From assembly GCF_011605345.1 (NCBI RefSeq), contig NZ_JAAOXM010000025.1:1-32964 (forward strand): a stretch of 32,964 nt of DNA, written 5' to 3'. Below are positions 1 to 9,143 of this stretch, piece after piece. The translations under genes and the position numbers were made by a program. A model generated the notes under the pieces. The model had not been told where the DNA came from. It saw only the letters and a list, made by a program, of their open reading frames with translations, and made no database searches. The DNA comes from Burkholderia sp. D-99. Lineage in GTDB: Bacteria; Pseudomonadota; Gammaproteobacteria; Burkholderiales; Burkholderiaceae. Within the stretch, counting starts at the first letter, position 1, and every line of letters starts with the position of its first letter.

Positions 1-2
1 CC

Positions 3-122
3 AGCGTCGTCGAAGGTATCAACAACACCATCAAGGTCATCAAGCGTCGAGCTTACGGGTACCGCGACGAGGAATACTTCTTCCTCAAGATCCGCGCCGC
101 GTTCCCCGGTAATCCTCGATGA
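3..122 (+). CDS. ISL3-family transposase, C-terminal end (partial)
   Basis: The reading frame is open from the window edge to a TGA at 120-122 and encodes about 39 residues. It includes EGINNTIKVIKRRAYGYRDE and then EYFFLKIRAAFPG, the characteristic C-terminus of ISL3-family (IS204/IS1001/IS1165-type) DDE transposases. The rest of the gene lies left of the window, so whether the element is intact cannot be judged. The right-hand end of the element should lie within the next 200 bases or so, but I could not identify a terminal inverted repeat between 123 and 338, and no convincing gene lies there. Family assignment rests on recalled C-terminal motifs. Confidence 0.75.
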   Translation, partial: SVVEGINNTIKVIKRRAYGYRDEEYFFLKIRAAFPGNPR

Positions 123-338
123 ACCTTACGTTGACTACGTCGGTCGAGCCGCAGATCGGGCGGCCCTCGCCCGGCTCGTACGGATCGATTCCGTCGAACA
201 GCGCTTTCGGATCACACCACGTCTGGTCCAGCGAACACGACGACGTTCGAAGCCGTGCAGGCCGAGCGTGCGAATGCCGGCGGGACGAAGCGCGGCGCGC
301 GCTAGCATGAGCGTGAGCCACGCGCGTGACGTGCCGGC

Positions 339-1307
339 CTACGGCGCGACGCGGGATAGCGGCACAGCTTCGTCGCGCAGCTTCAGGACATCGCGTCCCG
401 GCGCATCGCCGAACAGTCGTGCGTATTCGCGGCTGAACTGGGACGCGCTCACATAGCCGACACTGCGGCACGCCTGTCGCGCATCCATTGCCGACAGGCA
501 CATCAGGCGGCGCGCCTCCTGCAGCCGCAGCACCTTCTGGCATTGCAACGGGCTCATCGACGTGACCGCACGGAAGTGGTGATGGAACGTCGACGGGCTC
601 ATGTCCACCTGTCGCGCGAGCGATTCGACCGTCATCGGATCGAGGTAGTGGTCGCGAATCCAGGCGACCGCGCGCGAGATGCGCTGCGTCGTCGAGTCGA
701 CCTGGCCGACCTGCGCGACGCGCGCACCCGACGGGCCGCGCAGCAGCCGAACGAGGATTTCGTCGACGATGAGTGGCGCGAGCAGGTCGATGTCGTCGGG
801 TTGCGCGATCAGTTGCATCAGCCGCACGAGGGCGTCGACGATTTCAGGCGGTGCATCGCGCGTATCGAGTGCACCGCAGTCGACAGCCTTCGGCAGCCCG
901 AGCGGAAACACGCGTGGCGTGAGTGCCGCGATGCGGGTCGGGTCGAGTTCCAGTTGCGCATAAAGGAACGGCTCGGCCGGGCTCGCGCGTGTCACGCGGC
1001 CGGTGACGGGCAGGTCGGCAGTCGCAACCAGCATCCGCGACTCGTCGATCACGTACGTGTCGTCGCCGACCCGTGTCGATTTCGCGCCTTGCCCGACGAT
1101 GGCCAGGCACGCGTGGTGCACGCCATGGTTCCAGTGCGGGGGCGACGCGGAGGCGCGTGCGATGCGCATGCCACGCACCGGGAGTTCGAACGTGCCGTCG
1201 TGCGGTGCGTAGGCGGCGATCAGCGCAGCGAGCCGGGCCGTGGGTGACCGAAGGTCGTGATCGGGCGTGATGCGCTGTGGCGGCGGCGTTCGGGCGTCGA
1301 TTTCCAT
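339..1307 (-). CDS. AraC-family transcriptional regulator
   Basis: This is a 322-residue regulator. Its N-terminal half (roughly residues 15-180) resembles the cupin-like AraC_N ligand-binding domain (PLRGMRI-like and HHACLAIVGQGAKS segments). Its C-terminal 100 residues form the double helix-turn-helix of the AraC/XylS family (AVAWIRDHYLDPMTVESLA, then CRSVGYVSASQFSREYARLFG). I chose the ATG at 1307 because the frame upstream of it lacks domain similarity and looks like arginine-rich non-coding translation; its ribosome site is weak. Members of this family often control a divergent oxidoreductase gene. None is present here: a 594-base spacer separates it from a LysR gene. The activating ligand is unknown. 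Confidence 0.85.
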   Translation of the reverse strand: MEIDARTPPPQRITPDHDLRSPTARLAALIAAYAPHDGTFELPVRGMRIARASASPPHWNHGVHHACLAIVGQGAKSTRVGDDTYVIDESRMLVATADLPVTGRVTRASPAEPFLYAQLELDPTRIAALTPRVFPLGLPKAVDCGALDTRDAPPEIVDALVRLMQLIAQPDDIDLLAPLIVDEILVRLLRGPSGARVAQVGQVDSTTQRISRAVAWIRDHYLDPMTVESLARQVDMSPSTFHHHFRAVTSMSPLQCQKVLRLQEARRLMCLSAMDARQACRSVGYVSASQFSREYARLFGDAPGRDVLKLRDEAVPLSRVAP

Positions 1308-1901
1308 ATTGCGTGAGCGGATGGCCGAGTGGTCGGTGCAAGGTGCGCGGCTGCGATTCCCCGTCGGTGTGTCGGCAGGGGGCGGCTCGGCGGTCACATC
1401 GTACGGCGAGTCGCGCGCACGTGATTGCCTAAACCTGTCGGAAGTTAGCCCGATCATCCGGATCTGCACGGGCGGCGACCGCATCGCCGGTGGTTGCGTG
1501 GTGTGCAGCGCACAAATTCGGAAATTAAGGCAAAACAATCGCAGGATCAGGCAAGCCAATTTCCGGCGGTTTTCATACCATTGCACCTGCTGAATGAAAC
1601 CTGTTCCAGTGCGCTCGGGCGATGCGGGTATGACCGCCACATGGCCGACGGATGCCGTAGGCGTTGTCGCTGTGAATCGCTAGAAAAGACTCAGGACTGC
1701 TATTCGAATATTCGTGCATCGGGCCAGCCGAGGCCGGCTTGCGTCCGTTGCATGCCGGCGCGCGTCTGGCGCGAGCGTGCCGACCGACCCGGCGTGGCCG
1801 GTGTCGGTGCCGCCGCATTGGCCGGGCCGTTGCATGACGGCCGCGACGCGGCGACGGGTGCGCGCGTCGAGGCGGTCGACCGCGCAGGGGAATCCGGACA
1901 A
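1308..1901. other. Long intergenic region between AraC and LysR genes
   Basis: These 594 bases separate the divergent araC-like and lysR-like genes. I see no credible coding sequence on either strand. The central part (about 1500-1600) is more AT-rich than its surroundings and carries the AGGCAA direct repeat listed separately, so it probably holds promoters and operators. The region may also be what is left after loss of a gene controlled by the AraC protein, since an insertion element lies nearby. That is inference. Confidence 0.5.
1528..1554 (+). promoter_or_regulatory. Candidate AraC operator: AGGCAA direct repeat
   Basis: The hexamer AGGCAA occurs at 1528-1533 and again at 1549-1554. 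The start-to-start distance is 21 bases, two helical turns, which is the usual arrangement for the two half-sites of an AraC-family dimer. It sits in an AT-richer stretch about 220 bases upstream of the AraC start. Function is inferred from spacing and position only. Confidence 0.4.
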
Positions 1902-2786
1902 ATGGACCAACTTCAATCGATTCGGGCATTCGTGACGGTGGCAAGGGAAGGCGGGTTTCGCCGGGCGGCGACGCGGCTGCGCGTGTCGACGGCGATGGCG
2001 AGCCGGCTGGTCGATGCGCTCGAGACGCGCCTTGGCGCACGCCTGCTTCAACGCAGCACCTGCCACCAGTCGCTGACGGAAATCGGCGAGTTGTATCTCG
2101 CGCGCGTCGAGCGGATTCTCGGTGCGATCGACGAGATCGACGGTCGTGTCGTCGCGATGGGCAGCAAGCCGGAAGGCGCGCTGCGCATCGCCGCACCGGT
2201 CGCGTTCGGGCTCAGCCAGTTGAGCGCGTTGCTCGATCGTTTTGTGAACCGGTTTCCGGACGTGCGGCCGACCGTGACGCTGACCGATGCCCATGTCGAC
2301 CTGACATCCGAAGACATCGATGTCGCGTTCCTGACTGACGGCATGCCGGTGACAGGTGCGCACGCGTTGCACACGCTGGCCTCCTACGAATCCGTGCGCG
2401 TCGCGGCGCCGGGTTATGTCGCCGCACACGGCGGTACGGCTGCATCGGGCGACTGGCCGGATCTCGCGGCCGTGCGGCTCGATCTGCCGGCGACCGGCGA
2501 CGACGATGCGGGTGCGTTTCGACCCGACGCGGCGCCCGGCGGCATTGCGGGCGTCGGCCATCTCGAGATGGCACGGCGGCTGGCCGTGGCCGGCATGGGC
2601 GCCGCGGTGCTGCCCACGTATCTCGTCGACGCCGATCTGGCGGCCGGCACGCTGGTGCGCGTTGCACCGGTTCGCCCGCTCGCGCCCGTCACGCTGAAGC
2701 TCGCGCATGCGCGCACCGCGCATCTGCCGGCCGCCGCACGAGCATTCGTCGAATTCGCCGGCACCGCGTTCCGGCCCGCGAGCTAG
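1902..2786 (+). CDS. LysR-family transcriptional regulator
   Basis: This 294-residue protein has the LysR N-terminal helix-turn-helix (residues 1-60: DQLQSIRAFVTVAREGGFRR through SRLVDALETRLGARLLQR) and a periplasmic-binding-protein-like effector domain to the C-terminus. It belongs to the subgroup whose DNA-binding part is followed by GALRIAAPVAFG. The ATG at 1902 is preceded by AGGGGA at a workable distance and begins exactly at the family's usual N-terminus. It reads in the same direction as the efflux operon that starts 231 bases downstream, making it a candidate regulator of that pump. Related BpeAB/MexAB-type pumps more often have a divergent TetR or MarR repressor. Confidence 0.88.
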   Translation: MDQLQSIRAFVTVAREGGFRRAATRLRVSTAMASRLVDALETRLGARLLQRSTCHQSLTEIGELYLARVERILGAIDEIDGRVVAMGSKPEGALRIAAPVAFGLSQLSALLDRFVNRFPDVRPTVTLTDAHVDLTSEDIDVAFLTDGMPVTGAHALHTLASYESVRVAAPGYVAAHGGTAASGDWPDLAAVRLDLPATGDDDAGAFRPDAAPGGIAGVGHLEMARRLAVAGMGAAVLPTYLVDADLAAGTLVRVAPVRPLAPVTLKLAHARTAHLPAAARAFVEFAGTAFRPAS

Positions 2787-2859
2787 CGGCCCGGTTGGTC
2801 GCCGCAGCAACGCCCGCCCGCCAGGGCCGCGGGCTCATGGTTCTTTTTCCACGGAAGCA

Positions 2860-2870
2860 GTTCGACGAAC
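2860..2870. promoter_or_regulatory. Palindrome in the efflux operon upstream region
   Basis: GTTCGACGAAC is a perfect 11-base palindrome (GTTCG-A-CGAAC), followed at once by another GAACG. It lies 148 bases before the adaptor start, in the only sizeable non-coding gap ahead of the operon, so it could be an operator. A second strong ribosome-site-like GAGGAG occurs at about 2963-2971, before an in-frame TTG at 2976. Confidence 0.3.
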
Positions 2871-3017
2871 GAACGCTCCGCAGGGCGCAACGCACGCCCG
2901 AATTACGCGACCGCATCCGCGGCGAACCGGAAGCGACAACATTCCGGCCGCGCGTGCAGGTTACGAGGAGATCTGTTGATTCCCATTGAAAGTCGTTTAT
3001 TTGCGAGAGGTCGCTCC

Positions 3018-4274
3018 ATGCGCGTCGAACGGGTTCCATACCGCTTAATCACTGCTGCAACGGCTGCCGTTTTCCTGGCCGCGTGCGGAAAAAAAGAATC
3101 GGCACCGCCGCCGCAAACGCCGGAAGTCGGCGTCGTCACCGTCCAGCCGCAGGCCGTGCCGGCGATCACCGAACTGCCGGGCCGCACCAGCGCGTTCCTC
3201 GTTGCGCAGGTGCGTGCGCGGGTCGACGGCATCGTGCTGCGCCGTGAATTCACCGAAGGCACCGACGTCAAGGCCGGCCAGCGTCTCTACAAGATCGACC
3301 CGGCACCGTACATCGCCGCGCTGAACAGTGCAAAGGCGACGCTCGCGAGGGCGCAGGCGAACCTCGTCACGCAGAACGCGCTGGTCGCACGCTACAAGGT
3401 GCTGGTGGCCGCGAACGCCGTCAGCAAGCAGGACTACGACAACGCGGTGGCCACGCAGGGCCAGGCCGCGGCGGACGTTGCGGCCGGCAAGGCGGCGGTC
3501 GATACCGCGCAGATCAACCTGGGCTATACCGATGTCGTCTCGCCGATCACCGGCCGCGTCGGCATTTCGCAGGTGACGCCGGGCGCATACGTGCAGGCGA
3601 GCCAGGCGACGCTGATGTCGACGGTGCAGCAGCTCGATCCGGTGTACGTGGACCTCACGCAGTCGAGCCTCGAAGGGCTGAAGCTGCGCCAGGACGTGCA
3701 GAGCGGCCGCCTGAAGACGAGCGGCCCGGGCGCGGCGAAGGTGTCGCTGATCCTGGAAGACGGCAAGACCTATTCGGAGGCGGGCAAGCTGCAATTCTCG
3801 GACGTGACGGTCGACCAGACCACCGGCTCGGTGACGATCCGCGCGATCTTCCCGAACCCGGGCCGCGTGCTGCTGCCGGGCATGTTCGTGCGTGCGCGGA
3901 TCGAGGAAGGCGTGAACGAGAACGCGTTCCTGGTGCCGCAGATCGGCGTTACGCATGACCAGAAGGGCCAGGCGGTCGCGCTGGTCGTGAACGCGGCCAA
4001 CAAGGTCGAGCAGCGTCCGTTGACGACGACCGGCACGTACGGCCAGGACTGGATCGTGGAAGGCGGTCTGGAAGCGGGCGATCACGTGATCGTGCAGGGC
4101 GTCGACAAGGTGCGCCCGGGTGCGACCGTGAAGACGGTCGCCGCGCAGCTCGCACCGGCGCCGGACGCTGCGTCCGGCACACCGGCAAGCGCCGCGCATG
4201 CGTCCGGCGCCGCGCCGGCGAGCACCGTCGCCAATGCTGCCGCGAGTTCGACCGCCGCGTCGGCCGCGCAATAA
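3018..4274 (+). CDS. RND efflux periplasmic adaptor (membrane fusion) lipoprotein
   Basis: This 418-residue HlyD/AcrA-family membrane fusion protein links the inner-membrane pump to the outer-membrane channel. A short signal peptide ends in the lipobox LAAC, so the mature protein should be anchored by a lipid-modified cysteine. The biotinyl-lipoyl-like half motif (VRARVDGIVLRREFTEGTDV), a long alpha-hairpin (about residues 95-165), the second lipoyl half (SPITGRVGISQVTPGAYV) and the beta-barrel (PGMFVRARIEEG) follow in order. The tail is rich in Ala, Ser and Pro. I chose the ATG at 3018, with GAGAGG upstream, because it fits the signal peptide; a TTG at 2976 is an alternative. It resembles BpeA/MexA/AcrA, and closely, from memory, Burkholderia BpeA. 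Confidence 0.93.
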   Translation: MRVERVPYRLITAATAAVFLAACGKKESAPPPQTPEVGVVTVQPQAVPAITELPGRTSAFLVAQVRARVDGIVLRREFTEGTDVKAGQRLYKIDPAPYIAALNSAKATLARAQANLVTQNALVARYKVLVAANAVSKQDYDNAVATQGQAAADVAAGKAAVDTAQINLGYTDVVSPITGRVGISQVTPGAYVQASQATLMSTVQQLDPVYVDLTQSSLEGLKLRQDVQSGRLKTSGPGAAKVSLILEDGKTYSEAGKLQFSDVTVDQTTGSVTIRAIFPNPGRVLLPGMFVRARIEEGVNENAFLVPQIGVTHDQKGQAVALVVNAANKVEQRPLTTTGTYGQDWIVEGGLEAGDHVIVQGVDKVRPGATVKTVAAQLAPAPDAASGTPASAAHASGAAPASTVANAAASSTAASAAQ

Positions 4275-4289
4275 CAAGGAGTCCGTTTC

Positions 4290-7200
4290 ATGGCCAAGTT
4301 CTTTATCGATCGCCCGATCTTTGCGTGGGTGATCGCGATCGTGCTGATGCTGGCCGGCGTCGCATCGATCTTCAAGATGCCGATCGCGCAGTATCCGACG
4401 ATCGCACCGCCGACGATCCAGATCCAGGCGAACTACCCGGGCGCTTCCGCGAAGACGGTGGAAGACACGGTGACGCAGGTGATCGAGCAGCAGATGAGCG
4501 GGCTCGACAACTTCCTGTACATGTCGTCGACGAGTGACGATTCGGGCAACGCGACGATCACGCTGACCTTCGCGCCGGGCACGAATCCGGACGTCGCGCA
4601 GGTGCAGGTGCAGAACAAGTTGTCGCTCGCGACGCCGAACCTGCCGCAGGTCGTGCAGCAACTCGGCATGCAGGTCACGAAGTCGAGCAGCAACTGGTTG
4701 ATGTGGTTCGCGTTCAACTCCGAGGACGGCAGCATGTCGAAGGAGGACCTGACGAACTACGTGGCATCGCACGTGCTCGATCCGCTCAGCCGCGTGAACG
4801 GCGTCGGCCAGACGCTGCTGCTCGGTTCGCAGTTCTCGATGCGCGTCTGGCTCGACCCCGTCAAGCTGACCAACTACAGCCTCACGCCGACCGACGTGTC
4901 GGCGGCGATCACGCAGCAGAACGTGCAGATCGCGGGCGGCCAGATCGGCGGCACGCCGGCGAAGCCGGGCACCATGCTGCAGGCGACGATCACCGAATCG
5001 ACGCTGCTGCGCACGCCCGAGCAGTTCGGCAACATCCTGCTGAAGGTCAACCAGGACGGTTCGCAGGTTCGCCTGAAGGACGTCGGCCGCGCGGCGCTCG
5101 GCTCCGAGAACTACACGTTCGACACGAAGTACATGGGGCAGCCGACGGCCGGCCTCGGCATCCAGCTCGCGACCGGCGCGAACGCGCTCGCGACCGCGAC
5201 AGCGCTGCGGGCCAAGGTCCAGGAGCTGTCGAAGTACTTCCCGCACGGTCTCGTCGTCCACTATCCGTACGACACGACGCCGTTCGTGCGCCTGTCGATC
5301 GAGGAAGTGGTCAAGACGCTGCTCGAAGGTATCGTGCTCGTGTTCCTCGTGATGTACCTGTTCCTGCAGAACCTGCGGGCGACGATCATCCCGACGATCG
5401 CGGTGCCGGTCGTGCTGCTCGGCACGTTCGCGATCATGGGCCTCGCCGGCTTCTCGATCAACACGCTGTCGATGTTCGGCCTCGTGCTCGCCATCGGCCT
5501 GCTGGTCGACGATGCGATCGTGGTGGTCGAGAACGTCGAGCGCGTGATGGCGGAAGAGGGCCTGTCGCCGAAGGAGGCGACCAAGAAGGCGATGGGCCAG
5601 ATCACCGGCGCACTCGTCGGCGTGGCGCTGGTGCTGTCGGCGGTGTTCGTGCCGGTGGCGTTCTCCGGCGGGTCGGTCGGTGCGATCTATCGTCAGTTCT
5701 CGCTGACGATCGTGTCGGCGATGGTGCTGTCGGTGCTCGTCGCGTTGATCCTGACGCCGGCACTGTGCGCGACGATCCTCAAGCCGATCCCGCAAGGGCA
5801 TCACGAAGAGAAGAAGGGTTTCTTCGGCTGGTTCAACCGCGCCTTCGACCGCAGCCGCGATCGCTATACGGGCGGCGTGAACCACGTGATCCGGCGCTCG
5901 GGACGCTGGCTCGTGATCTACCTGGCCGTGTTCATCGCGGTCGGCGTGATGTTTGTACGCCTGCCGAAGTCGTTCCTGCCGGACGAAGACCAGGGCTACA
6001 TGTTCATGATCGTGCAGACGCCGTCCGGCTCCACGCAGGAAACGACCGGCAAGACGCTCGACAACATCAACACGTACCTGACCACGACCGAGAAGGATGT
6101 TGTCGACTCGGTGTTCACGGTCAACGGCTTCAGCTTTGCGGGCCGCGGCCAGAACGCGGGCCTCGTGTTCGTGAAGCTGAAACCGTACGAGCATCGCCAG
6201 CGTTCCGACCAGAAGGTGCAGGCGCTGATCGGCCGGACCTTCGCGCACTACTCGCAGTACAAGGACGCGATGGTGATCCCGTTCAATCCGCCGTCGATTC
6301 CCGAACTCGGCACGGCCGCCGGCTTCGACTTCGAGCTGACGGACAACGCGGGTCTCGGCCACGAAGCGCTGATGGCCGCGCGCGGCCAGTTGCTCGGGTT
6401 GGCTGCGAAGGATCCCGCACTGGCGCTCGTGCGCCCGAACGGCCTGAACGATACGCCGCAGTACAAGGTCGACATCGATCGCGAGAAAGCGAACGCGCTT
6501 GGCGTGACGGCCGCTGCGATCGACCAGACGTTCTCGATCGCGTGGGCGTCGCAGTACGTGAACAACTTCCTGGATACGGATGGCCGGATCAAGAAGGTGT
6601 ACGTACAGTCGGACGCGCCGTTCCGGATGACGCCGGAAGACATGAACATCTGGTACGTGCGCAACAGCGCGGGTGGCATGGTGCCGTTCAGCGCATTCTC
6701 GACCGGCCACTGGAGCTACGGTTCGCCGAAGCTCGAACGCTACAACGGCGTGTCGTCGATCGAGATCCAGGGGCAGGCTGCGGAGGGCAAGTCGACCGGC
6801 CAGGCGATGGCCGCGATGGAAGCGCTCGCGAGCAAGCTGCCGGACGGTATCGGCTACTCGTGGACGGGCCTGTCGTTCCAGGAAATCCAGTCCGGCTCGC
6901 AGGCGCCGATCCTGTACGCGATCTCGATCCTCGTCGTGTTCCTGTGTCTGGCGGCGCTGTATGAAAGCTGGTCGATCCCGTTCTCGGTGATCATGGTCGT
7001 GCCGCTCGGCGTGGTCGGCGCGCTGCTCGCGACGATGCTGCGCGGCCTCGAGAACGACGTGTTCTTCCAGGTCGGCCTGCTGACTACCGTGGGCCTGTCC
7101 GCGAAGAACGCGATCCTGATTGTCGAGTTCGCGCGCGAGTTGCAGGCGAAGGAGAACATGGGGCCGGTGCGCGCGGCGATCGAGGCGGCGCGCCTGCGAC

Positions 7201-7481
7201 TGCGTCCGATCCTGATGACGTCGCTCGCGTTCATGCTCGGCGTGCTGCCGCTTGCGATCAGCAACGGCGCGGGTTCGGCGAGTCAGCATGCGATCGGCAC
7301 GGGCGTGATCGGCGGGATGATCACGGCGACGTTCCTCGCGATTTTCATGATCCCGATGTTCTTCGTGCGGGTACGCGCGATGTTCAGCGGCGAGACGGAA
7401 AACGTCGACGATGCATGGCGTCTCGTGCAGGGCGACCTGCAGCGTGGTCACGACGACGCACACGATTCGAAGGGGCAGTAA
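4290..7481 (+). CDS. RND multidrug efflux pump, HAE1 family (AcrB/MexB/BpeB-like)
   Basis: This 1063-residue inner-membrane proton/drug antiporter should export lipophilic or amphiphilic compounds such as antibiotics. It opens with the typical FFIDRPIFAWVIAIVLMLAG first membrane helix. The proton-relay aspartates in LVDDAIVVVENVERVM fall at residues 407 and 408, the same numbers as in E. coli AcrB. The relay lysine is in LSAKNAILIVEF (Lys939). Large periplasmic loops follow membrane helices 1 and 7, giving the expected 12-helix duplicated layout. It starts 15 bases after the adaptor with an AAGGAG ribosome site. The N-terminal sequence matches the MexB/BpeB branch and not the MexF/CeoB or MexY/AmrB branches, by recalled sequences. 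Substrates cannot be read from sequence. Confidence 0.96.
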   Translation: MAKFFIDRPIFAWVIAIVLMLAGVASIFKMPIAQYPTIAPPTIQIQANYPGASAKTVEDTVTQVIEQQMSGLDNFLYMSSTSDDSGNATITLTFAPGTNPDVAQVQVQNKLSLATPNLPQVVQQLGMQVTKSSSNWLMWFAFNSEDGSMSKEDLTNYVASHVLDPLSRVNGVGQTLLLGSQFSMRVWLDPVKLTNYSLTPTDVSAAITQQNVQIAGGQIGGTPAKPGTMLQATITESTLLRTPEQFGNILLKVNQDGSQVRLKDVGRAALGSENYTFDTKYMGQPTAGLGIQLATGANALATATALRAKVQELSKYFPHGLVVHYPYDTTPFVRLSIEEVVKTLLEGIVLVFLVMYLFLQNLRATIIPTIAVPVVLLGTFAIMGLAGFSINTLSMFGLVLAIGLLVDDAIVVVENVERVMAEEGLSPKEATKKAMGQITGALVGVALVLSAVFVPVAFSGGSVGAIYRQFSLTIVSAMVLSVLVALILTPALCATILKPIPQGHHEEKKGFFGWFNRAFDRSRDRYTGGVNHVIRRSGRWLVIYLAVFIAVGVMFVRLPKSFLPDEDQGYMFMIVQTPSGSTQETTGKTLDNINTYLTTTEKDVVDSVFTVNGFSFAGRGQNAGLVFVKLKPYEHRQRSDQKVQALIGRTFAHYSQYKDAMVIPFNPPSIPELGTAAGFDFELTDNAGLGHEALMAARGQLLGLAAKDPALALVRPNGLNDTPQYKVDIDREKANALGVTAAAIDQTFSIAWASQYVNNFLDTDGRIKKVYVQSDAPFRMTPEDMNIWYVRNSAGGMVPFSAFSTGHWSYGSPKLERYNGVSSIEIQGQAAEGKSTGQAMAAMEALASKLPDGIGYSWTGLSFQEIQSGSQAPILYAISILVVFLCLAALYESWSIPFSVIMVVPLGVVGALLATMLRGLENDVFFQVGLLTTVGLSAKNAILIVEFARELQAKENMGPVRAAIEAARLRLRPILMTSLAFMLGVLPLAISNGAGSASQHAIGTGVIGGMITATFLAIFMIPMFFVRVRAMFSGETENVDDAWRLVQGDLQRGHDDAHDSKGQ

Positions 7482-7483
7482 CG

Positions 7484-9010
7484 ATGCAAAAACACGTTTT
7501 GACTGCAACCGCGGCCGCACTGGCTGCCGCGCTGTTCGCCACGGGCTGCACGATGGCGCCGCACTACAAGCGGCCTGACGCGCCCGTCGCGCAGGCGTAC
7601 CCGGCCAGCGGCGTTTACGCGACGCAGCCGGGTGCTGCCGGCGCGCGCAGCGCGAACGGCCAGGCGGCGGCCGCCATCGGCTGGCGCGAGTTCTTCGTCG
7701 ATCCGCGCCTGCAGCGGCTGATCGAGATCGCGCTGAAAAACAACCGCGACCTGCGCGTGTCGGTGCTGAACATCGAGGCGGCGCGTGCGCAGTACCAGAT
7801 CACGCGTGCGGGCTTGTTCCCGACGCTGAATGGTACGGGTACGGGCAATCGCCAGCGTCTTCCGAATGCGCTGACGACGTCGCCTGGCCAGAACATCACG
7901 ACGACCTACAACGTGGGCTTGTCCGCGTCATGGGAACTTGACCTGTTCGGCCGCGTGCAGAGCCTGAAGGACCAGGCGCTCGCGCAGTACCTGTCGACCG
8001 CGTATGCTCGGCAGGCGCAGGAGATCTCGCTGGTGTCGTCGGTGGCTGACCAGTACCTGACGCTGCTGTCGACCGACGACCTGTTGCAGGTCACGGAGAG
8101 CACGCTGAAGTCCGCGCAGGCATCGTACTACCTGACGAAGCTGCAGTTCGACAACGGCACGGGCTCCGAGCTCGACCTGCGTCAGGCGCAGACGGTCGTC
8201 GAGCAGGCGCTGTCGAATCAGCAGATACAGGCGCGTGCGCGTGCCCAGGCGCTGAACGCGCTGGTGCAACTGATCGGCGAGCCGCTGCCGGACGACCTGC
8301 CGGCGGGCATGCCGCTCGACGCGCAGAACCTGCTGACGGATGTGCCCGCCGGGTTGCCGTCTGACCTGCTGACGCGTCGCCCCGACGTGATGCAGGCCGA
8401 GCAGACGCTGCTGGCCGCGAACGCGAACATCGGCGCGGCGCGCGCGGCGTTCTTCCCGAAGATCTCGCTGACGGCGGCGTTCGGCACCTCGAGCCCGACG
8501 CTGGGCGGCCTGTTCAAGGCCGGCACGGCGGCGTGGTCGTTCGCGCCGAACATCGCGCTGCCAATCTTCGAGGGCGGTTCGAATATCGCGAACCTCGATC
8601 TCGCGAACGTGCAGAAGCGCATCGAGATCGCGAACTACGAGAAGGCGATCCAGTCGGCATTCCGCGAAGTGGCGGACGGCCTGGCCGCACGCGGCACGTA
8701 CGACCAGCAGATCGCGGCGCTCGAGCGCAACGAGCACGCGCAGCAGCGCCGCTTTGACCTGTCGGACCTGCGCTACAAGAACGGCGTCGACAGCTACCTG
8801 TCGGTGCTGACTGCGCAGACGGATCTGTACTCGGCACAGCAGACGCTGATCAGCGCGCGCCTCGCACGCTGGACGACGCTTGTCGACCTGTACCGTGCAC
8901 TGGGCGGCGGGTGGGTCCAGCGGGCCGGCGAGACGCCGCGCGCGCCGGATGCGCCGGTCGATTACGACAAAGCGGCCGCGCCTGCGTCAGCAGCAGCGAC
9001 GAACGGGTAA
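7484..9010 (+). CDS. RND efflux outer-membrane factor lipoprotein (OprM/OprB-like)
   Basis: This 508-residue TolC-like outer-membrane channel of the NodT/OprM type completes the tripartite pump. The signal peptide ends in the lipobox ATGC, followed by the typical N-terminal phrase MAPHYKRPDAP. Two outer-membrane-efflux repeats follow, with WELDLFGRVQSLKDQALAQY in the first and ANIGAARAAFFPKISLTAAF in the second. Length is normal for the family, with an Ala-rich tail. Only two bases separate it from the pump stop, with AGGGG as ribosome site, so all three genes should be one transcript ending at the hairpin at 9075-9104. Confidence 0.95.
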   Translation: MQKHVLTATAAALAAALFATGCTMAPHYKRPDAPVAQAYPASGVYATQPGAAGARSANGQAAAAIGWREFFVDPRLQRLIEIALKNNRDLRVSVLNIEAARAQYQITRAGLFPTLNGTGTGNRQRLPNALTTSPGQNITTTYNVGLSASWELDLFGRVQSLKDQALAQYLSTAYARQAQEISLVSSVADQYLTLLSTDDLLQVTESTLKSAQASYYLTKLQFDNGTGSELDLRQAQTVVEQALSNQQIQARARAQALNALVQLIGEPLPDDLPAGMPLDAQNLLTDVPAGLPSDLLTRRPDVMQAEQTLLAANANIGAARAAFFPKISLTAAFGTSSPTLGGLFKAGTAAWSFAPNIALPIFEGGSNIANLDLANVQKRIEIANYEKAIQSAFREVADGLAARGTYDQQIAALERNEHAQQRRFDLSDLRYKNGVDSYLSVLTAQTDLYSAQQTLISARLARWTTLVDLYRALGGGWVQRAGETPRAPDAPVDYDKAAAPASAAATNG

Positions 9011-9074
9011 GCACGACGAAGGGCAGGAGCGGGCAACCGCTTCTGCCTGCCGAACCGGCGACATGCAAAAACGA

Positions 9075-9104
9075 AAACGCCACGGATGAGAATCCGTGGC
9101 GTTT
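9075..9104. terminator. Bidirectional intrinsic terminator
   Basis: A perfect 13-base-pair stem (9075-9087 with 9092-9104) closes a GAGA loop. On the minus strand the stem is followed by TTTTCGTTTTTG; on the plus strand it is followed by a weaker T-rich stretch (TTTCCTTATT). It lies between the convergent efflux operon and hydrolase gene and should serve both. Confidence 0.85.
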
Positions 9105-9143
9105 CCTTATTGTGCGGCGGCTCTCAGTTGAAGCGGCGTAACG

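Noticed and set aside
119..310. A 63-codon plus-strand frame just after the transposase end
   Set aside because: It starts inside the transposase stop region, has no ribosome site and no recognisable family. It may be IS end sequence.
4290..7481. Naming the pump CeoB because a LysR regulator precedes it
   Set aside because: The N-terminal sequence is of the MexB/BpeB branch, not the MexF-like CeoB branch, and no llpE-like gene lies in the operon.
3045..7520. A 1491-codon open frame on the minus strand opposite the efflux pump
   Set aside because: It is antisense to the adaptor and pump genes. Its translation is almost all Arg, His, Asp and Leu without domains, the usual shadow of high-GC third positions in the real genes.
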